Part shown: positions 60,467 to 64,000 of the stretch, one piece after another
How the letters are laid out: each line of letters begins with the position of its first letter
How positions within the stretch are numbered: the stretch's first letter is position 1
From: Paraflavitalea pollutisoli
GTDB taxonomy: Bacteria > Bacteroidota > Bacteroidia > Chitinophagales > Chitinophagaceae
Direction of reading: 5' to 3'
Assembly (NCBI RefSeq): GCF_029360705.1
Contig: NZ_JARKMX010000008.1
Location: 2,596,202-2,660,201, forward strand
Length of the DNA: 64,000 bases
Notes under the pieces: model-generated
Database searches by the model: none
Told to the model about the DNA's origin: nothing
The model's input: the letters and a program-made list of their open reading frames with translations, nothing else
Translations under genes and position numbers: made by a program

Positions 60467-62019
60467 AGCGCTAATGCTTTCAAGCCTACTGTAACGGTGG
60501 TGCCCCTGTCGAGCTCACTTTGCAGCGCGATGTCACCTTCCAGCAATTCTACATACCGCTTTACGATGTGCAGGCCGAGTCCTGTGCCTTCGATATTGGT
60601 TACATTGCGCGCGCGGAAGAACGTGGTGAACAAATGCTGCTGGTCTTCCTCGGCGATGCCCATGCCCTGGTCTTTGACGGAGAGGGTCAGTTGATCGCCT
60701 TCGATGTGCACGGTGAGTACAATTGTGGCACCTTCACCAGAGAACTTGATGGCGTTGCTGATGAGGTTGATGAGTATGTTGCGCAGCAGGCGGTTGTCGG
60801 TGGTGAATTCGTTGGGGCCTTCGCAGATCGTTTGTATCTGCTGTCCGGGTTTGAGGATGAGGTTCATCTCATCCACCACCTCGGCCAGGAACTCGCGCAC
60901 GGCGAAGCGGACGGGATCGGCTTTGATACGCCCTTCTTCGAGCTTGCCCAGGGAGAGGAAATCTTCGAGTAGTACGTTGAGGTGCTTGACGGAATCACGG
61001 ATACGGCGGATATGTTTATCGCGCTTCTCCTGGTCTTCTGTCTGTGTGTATTTGCCGATCAGCGCAGCTGACGACAATACGGTGCTGAGCGGTGTGCGGA
61101 ACTCGTGCGAGGCCATGGAGACAAAGCGGGACTTGATCTCATTCAACTCCTTCTCTTTGTTGAGGGCTTCACTCAGTTCTCCTTGTGATCGCTCCAGTTC
61201 CTGCAGGGCTTCGCGGAGGATGAGGGTACGGTCTTCTACCTTGGTTTCCAGTTCAGCGTTGAGCTTGCGCATATCGGCCGTGATCTGTTCGAGTTGTGCT
61301 TTCTGCTCGAGCAATTCCGTTTCTGCTTGCTTGCGCGCGGTGATGTCGACGATAAAGGCGATCACGAAGAACTGATCGCTCTGCTGGTAGTGACTGAGAC
61401 TGACCTCTACGGGAAATTCGCGCCCGCTGCGTGTTCTGGCAAAGAGGTCACGGCCATGGCCCATGGAGCGATTGGAGGGTTTCTTGTAGAAGCCTTCCCG
61501 GTCTTTGTTGTGCCTGCCATGGAAACGGGCGGGTATGAGGGTTTCGATCGGCTTGCCCAGCAGCTCTTCCTTATCATATTCAAACAAAGCGGTGGCGGCG
61601 GGATTGATGAGCACGATCTCGCCTTTGCTGTTGGTGAGCACGATGCCTTCGGTGGCATGTTCGAACAGGGCATTGACCTGCCGCTCGTCGGACTCGATGG
61701 AGCGGTATAATTTCTTGACGTACAGGACTGCCAGGGTGGTGATGATCACGATCACGCTGCTGAAAAGGTGCTGCATCATGATCTGCTGCGTGTTCATACT
61801 TTCGTGGGGATAGAAGAACGAAAGGATGATGAGCACGATGGCTACCATACCCGCGATGCGGGTATAGCGGTCATTTTTGAGGAATACGGTAAGCAGTACA
61901 GCTATGACGAGACCGCTGTCGTAAAAGCTAACCCCAGGGTTGAGGTATTGCAGTACGGCCGTGGTGATCGTAACTATCATGCAAAACAGCAATACATTCA
62001 GCGGCTTTTCAGTAAACAT
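60463..62019 (-). CDS. PAS-domain sensor histidine kinase
   Basis: Encodes 518 residues: about five membrane helices (1-125), a PAS domain (about 135-250; NALFEHATEGIVLTNSKGEIVLINPAATALF and GREFPVEVSLSHY), a coiled-coil (255-300), HisKA with SMASHEFRTPLST (about 315) and HATPase (INLISNAIKFSGEGA, DQGMGIAEEDQQHLFTTFFRA, GTGLGLHIVKRYVEL). It is a hybrid-free kinase with no receiver. Its location in the cbb3 locus makes the receiver-Crp hybrid at 50013 a candidate partner (inference). Confidence 0.92.
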   Translation of the reverse strand: MFTEKPLNVLLFCMIVTITTAVLQYLNPGVSFYDSGLVIAVLLTVFLKNDRYTRIAGMVAIVLIILSFFYPHESMNTQQIMMQHLFSSVIVIITTLAVLYVKKLYRSIESDERQVNALFEHATEGIVLTNSKGEIVLINPAATALFEYDKEELLGKPIETLIPARFHGRHNKDREGFYKKPSNRSMGHGRDLFARTRSGREFPVEVSLSHYQQSDQFFVIAFIVDITARKQAETELLEQKAQLEQITADMRKLNAELETKVEDRTLILREALQELERSQGELSEALNKEKELNEIKSRFVSMASHEFRTPLSTVLSSAALIGKYTQTEDQEKRDKHIRRIRDSVKHLNVLLEDFLSLGKLEEGRIKADPVRFAVREFLAEVVDEMNLILKPGQQIQTICEGPNEFTTDNRLLRNILINLISNAIKFSGEGATIVLTVHIEGDQLTLSVKDQGMGIAEEDQQHLFTTFFRARNVTNIEGTGLGLHIVKRYVELLEGDIALQSELDRGTTVTVGLKALAL

Positions 62020-62070
62020 ATCCGGTGATCCCTCTATTTTGGCGGGAAATTAAGACAAACTGCGGAGGTA

Positions 62071-62346
62071 TTACTCGATCAGCACAATATGGTCGTAGGC
62101 GGTAAGCGTGCCTGCTTCTACAAATTCCACATCTCCCCCCGCTTTCAAGACCTTTTCCATCACATCGTCCAGCACTTCCTGGCTGATGAATACGTGTTCT
62201 TCTTCGATCAATAACAGCTGCGCCCGGCGATGGGTGGCGGTATTGTACACCGCCTTGATGCCTACTGATAATTTTCCCTGCAAGTGTGCGTCGTTCAATT
62301 GCTGCAGCGTTTGGTATTTGTTCCGGCTTGCCATTTTGGAGTCCAT
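62071..62346 (-). CDS. Short C-terminal baeRF-like domain protein
   Basis: Encodes 91 residues. The sequence TLQQLNDAHLQGKLSVGIKAVYNTATHRRAQLLLIEEEHVF...VMEKVLKAGGDVEFVEAGTLTAYDHIVLIE matches the final domain of longer Bacteroidota proteins related to eRF1 domain 3 (baeRF type), about a quarter of the usual length. Only about 190 bp separate it from the 62534 gene, with no remnant of the missing N-terminus, so either a stand-alone domain or an old truncation. A TATTTTTG element (62396-62403, minus strand) lies 50 bp upstream. Confidence 0.6.
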   Translation of the reverse strand: MDSKMASRNKYQTLQQLNDAHLQGKLSVGIKAVYNTATHRRAQLLLIEEEHVFISQEVLDDVMEKVLKAGGDVEFVEAGTLTAYDHIVLIE

Positions 62347-62426
62347 GCAACGTATGTATTTAATAAATATCTCTAGGGCCTGATGGCCGGTGCAACAAAA
62401 ATAGCCGGGTGGCTGGTGGCACGGTT

Positions 62427-62440
62427 ATGACATTCATCAA
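62427..62440 (+). promoter_or_regulatory. FNR-like palindrome between 62346 and 62534 genes
   Basis: ATGAC-attc-ATCAA (two mismatches from TTGAT-N4-ATCAA). Its centre is 51.5 bp upstream of TACAAGTG (62485-62492), a weak -7 element for the 62534 gene, and 30.5 bp from TATTTTTG for the divergent gene. Confidence 0.45.
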
Positions 62441-62533
62441 GGCGATTTATGATCGTGCTCATATTCATCAATCGGTAGCCACACTACAAGTGGTTGTTTA
62501 TCCGTTTCTTTTAAAGACTTAAAGCCTTCCGAC

Positions 62534-62956
62534 GTGTACAATCCATTATTCCAGGACCAGGCCAAAAAACCTGCTCTCAAGCAAATCCGGGAAGCATTGG
62601 GCCCCACCTACGTGCTGTGGCTCGACATCAGGCAGTACGTGTTTCAAAACCGTCCGGGGGCCGAGCAGGTCTTGTATTTCTACAGCAAGGTGGGTTGGCA
62701 TATCCGGTTGCGCTATCACAATCGGGTGATCATCTACTGCATTCCCAAAGACGAATACTTTTACGTGCTGGTCGTACTGGGTGATAAGGCCGTAGAGGAG
62801 GCGATGGAGAGCAGTATTTCGGAGGAAATGAAGGTGATATTACAAGGTGCCGCGCCTCATACCGAAGGTCGAAGTTGCTACATCGAGGTAAGGAACGAAT
62901 GCCCGGTCAAGGATATCAAGAAGCTGCTGGCGATCAAGTTGTTTTTGAAGCATTGA
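62534..62956 (+). CDS. DUF3788-like protein
   Basis: Encodes 140 residues from a GTG start at 62534 (VYNPLFQDQAKKPALKQIREALGPTYVLWLDIRQYVFQ); no ATG is near. The pattern LxEALGxxYxLWxxxxxYV...YSKxxGWxLRxRxKxRVIIYxxPxxxxF with an acidic and cysteine-containing C-terminus (SCYIEVRNECPVKDIKKLLAIKL) fits DUF3788, a small Bacteroidota/Firmicutes family of unknown function. Its FNR-like site suggests a microaerobic role. Repeat array D follows the stop. Confidence 0.75.
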   Translation: MYNPLFQDQAKKPALKQIREALGPTYVLWLDIRQYVFQNRPGAEQVLYFYSKVGWHIRLRYHNRVIIYCIPKDEYFYVLVVLGDKAVEEAMESSISEEMKVILQGAAPHTEGRSCYIEVRNECPVKDIKKLLAIKLFLKH

Positions 62957-63055
62957 GGAAAGGCACCAAGGCAAAAAGGCATAGAGGCAACGTAGGGAAT
63001 ATAGGAAGAGAAAGCAGAACAACATCGAGGCTTACCGCCGGAGCGCATAAGCCTT
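62956..63055. repeat. AGGCA repeat array D
   Basis: About five AGGCA-type units after the 62534 gene, then A/G-rich sequence and an inverted repeat AGGCTTA/TAAGCCT (about 63028-63054). Fourth and shortest copy of the family. Confidence 0.65.
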
Positions 63056-63081
63056 GTTGCTGGTGCATGTTCGCAAACGCA

Positions 63082-63564
63082 CTAATTATCCGCCGCCTCG
63101 GGTCCTTTGCTACCCTTGTTGTTCTCAAAGCGGCCCGACTTTTCGTGCAGGCGAATACGGAATACCACTCCTTTTATAGTATTGAGGTCTGTAGGGGGAA
63201 AAGGCCATTGTGGCGACAGGTGGGTCATCTGGCTACTGAAAAAAGGCAACTCCCGCTCTACAAGTTTCTTCAAAGCTGTTTTGCGCGGCACCTCTTCCAT
63301 CAATTCTTCGTAGGTACCCCAGGCAATCACGCTCTGCCAGTTGGCCATATCATGAAAACGGTCTACTTCAAAGCATACGGCAGGATTCTTACGCATCATC
63401 TCCACTTTCAAGCCTTCATCGGCCCGGCAATAAATGTATTCGCCATCGTAGGCATAACTGATGGGCACCACGTAGGTCTTATTATCTGCATGACAGCCTA
63501 TTCTTCCTACCAGTTGCGTACTAAGCAGTGCCTCTATTTCCTGTACCTGTAGATATCCGAGCAT
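63082..63564 (-). CDS. Pyridoxamine 5'-phosphate oxidase-like FMN-binding protein
   Basis: Encodes 160 residues. Split-barrel pattern: EIEALLSTQLVGRIGCHADNKTYVVPISYAYDGEYIYCRADEGLKVEMMRKNPAVCFEVDRFHDMANWQSVIAWGTYEEL, typical of the PNPOx/nitroimidazole-resistance (NimA-like) clade that binds FMN. Substrate unknown. It is divergent from the universal stress gene (131-bp gap). Confidence 0.88.
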   Translation of the reverse strand: MLGYLQVQEIEALLSTQLVGRIGCHADNKTYVVPISYAYDGEYIYCRADEGLKVEMMRKNPAVCFEVDRFHDMANWQSVIAWGTYEELMEEVPRKTALKKLVERELPFFSSQMTHLSPQWPFPPTDLNTIKGVVFRIRLHEKSGRFENNKGSKGPEAADN

Positions 63565-63611
63565 ATAATTGGTATTTGTTTACAATTTCGATGTTTACCA
63601 ATGGAGAATCG

Positions 63612-63625
63612 TTAACAGGAATCAG
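63612..63625 (+). promoter_or_regulatory. FNR-like palindrome upstream of the universal stress gene
   Basis: TTAAC-agga-ATCAG, one mismatch from the yTGAy-N4-ATCAG form at ccoS. Its centre is 52.5 bp upstream of TACATTTG (63671-63678), an exact TAnnTTTG. An overlapping hairpin ATCAGGC/GCCTGAT follows at 63621-63638. Confidence 0.6.
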
Positions 63626-63694
63626 GCGTAAGCCTGATGTTTCTCAGTGCAATTGTCGTTCCAGCCTGCTTACATTTGTATAAAATCAGCCGTC

Positions 63695-64000
63695 ATGAAA
63701 ACGCTGTTCATCACCACCGATTTCACCAATGCTTCGCACAATGCGCTGACTTATGGTATCTCTATGGCCAGGGCGCTGGGTGCACGCATCGTGCTATTTC
63801 ATGCCTACCAGATCCAGGTCATGGCTGGTGTAGACACAGCTGTCGCAGTACCGGAAGTCGACACCCGTGCGTCAGTACTGGACAGGTTGTCGCAACACCT
63901 GCGGGCGTTGGGCGATTGCGGTGTACAGATTGACTTGCTGACTGGTGAAGGACAAGCCTCGCGCACCATCCTACAGGTAGCGAAAGAACAACAGGCCGAC
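63695..64000 (+). CDS. Universal stress protein, 5' part (cut by window end)
   Basis: At least 102 residues from the ATG at 63695. The N-terminus MKTLFITTDFTNASHNALTYGISMARALGARIVLFHAYQ is the UspA-type strand-helix with the ATP-region start, and a further domain follows. Bacteroidota USPs often have two domains, so about 170-190 residues may be missing. The promoter carries an FNR-like site like those of the oxidase genes. Confidence 0.9.
   Translation, partial: MKTLFITTDFTNASHNALTYGISMARALGARIVLFHAYQIQVMAGVDTAVAVPEVDTRASVLDRLSQHLRALGDCGVQIDLLTGEGQASRTILQVAKEQQAD

Noticed and set aside
40195-63055. AGGCA arrays as CRISPR arrays
   Set aside because: Units are 8-9 bp and degenerate with no unique spacers of constant length; no cas genes are present.

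Overview
The window is chromosomal DNA of a Bacteroidota bacterium, most likely of the Chitinophagaceae type. The signs are: TAnnTTTG-type -7 promoter elements and weak Shine-Dalgarno sequences; LytS/LytTR and SusC-like/OMP outer-membrane proteins; RteC-like and DUF4160/DUF2442 genes; a fused ccoNO; and GH43/GH130 enzymes. The backbone has balanced to slightly GC-rich composition. Two stretches, about 21.2-26.5 kb and parts of 31-37 kb, are clearly more AT-rich and carry accessory genes. No rRNA, tRNA, CRISPR array, integrase or transposase was found.

Layout. 0-21 kb is mostly housekeeping or lifestyle genes: small envelope proteins, an erythromycin-esterase-like enzyme, an orphan MacB/FtsX permease, a UvrA2-like ATPase, a Crp/Fnr regulator next to an F420-type reductase, an acyltransferase/DoxX pair divergent from a LytS-LytTR two-component system, a DUF1593 hydrolase and a TonB-receptor-like barrel. 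21.2-26.5 kb is an AT-rich island with four uncharacterised proteins (two HEPN-like, two DUF5677-like) around a HicA-HicB module that has a structured leader. 26.6-31.2 kb is a minus-strand cluster ending in an RteC-family protein, with a holin-like peptide and palindromic operators but no recombinase. 31.2-37.5 kb mixes a Crp regulator, an XRE regulator, a DUF4143 ATPase whose start codon lies in a perfect hairpin, and a DUF4160/DUF2442 pair whose first member is frameshifted.

37.5-49.5 kb carries redox genes (flavodoxin-reductase-like, YedY-like molybdoenzyme, monoheme cytochrome-like protein) and a TPP-riboswitch operon encoding a PnuT-type transporter plus an unexpected acyl-CoA-dehydrogenase-fold flavoenzyme. 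It also holds a glycerophosphodiesterase and a GH130-GH43 pair. 49.5-64 kb is a microaerobic respiration locus: a response-regulator/Crp hybrid divergent from ccoI-ccoS-ccoNO-ccoQ-ccoP, then ccoG-ccoH-sulfite-exporter-like gene, a PAS histidine kinase, small stress-type genes and a universal stress protein.

How the parts connect. Near-identical FNR-like palindromes (yTGAy-N4-ATCAG and variants) sit about 52 bp upstream of a TAnnTTTG-like element in front of ccoI, ccoS, the 49627 gene, the universal stress protein and probably the 62534 gene. This points to one regulon, plausibly run by the hybrid regulator at 50013-51071. Four intergenic arrays of a degenerate 8-9 bp AGGCA-type repeat, two with a covarying hairpin module, are scattered through 40-63 kb.
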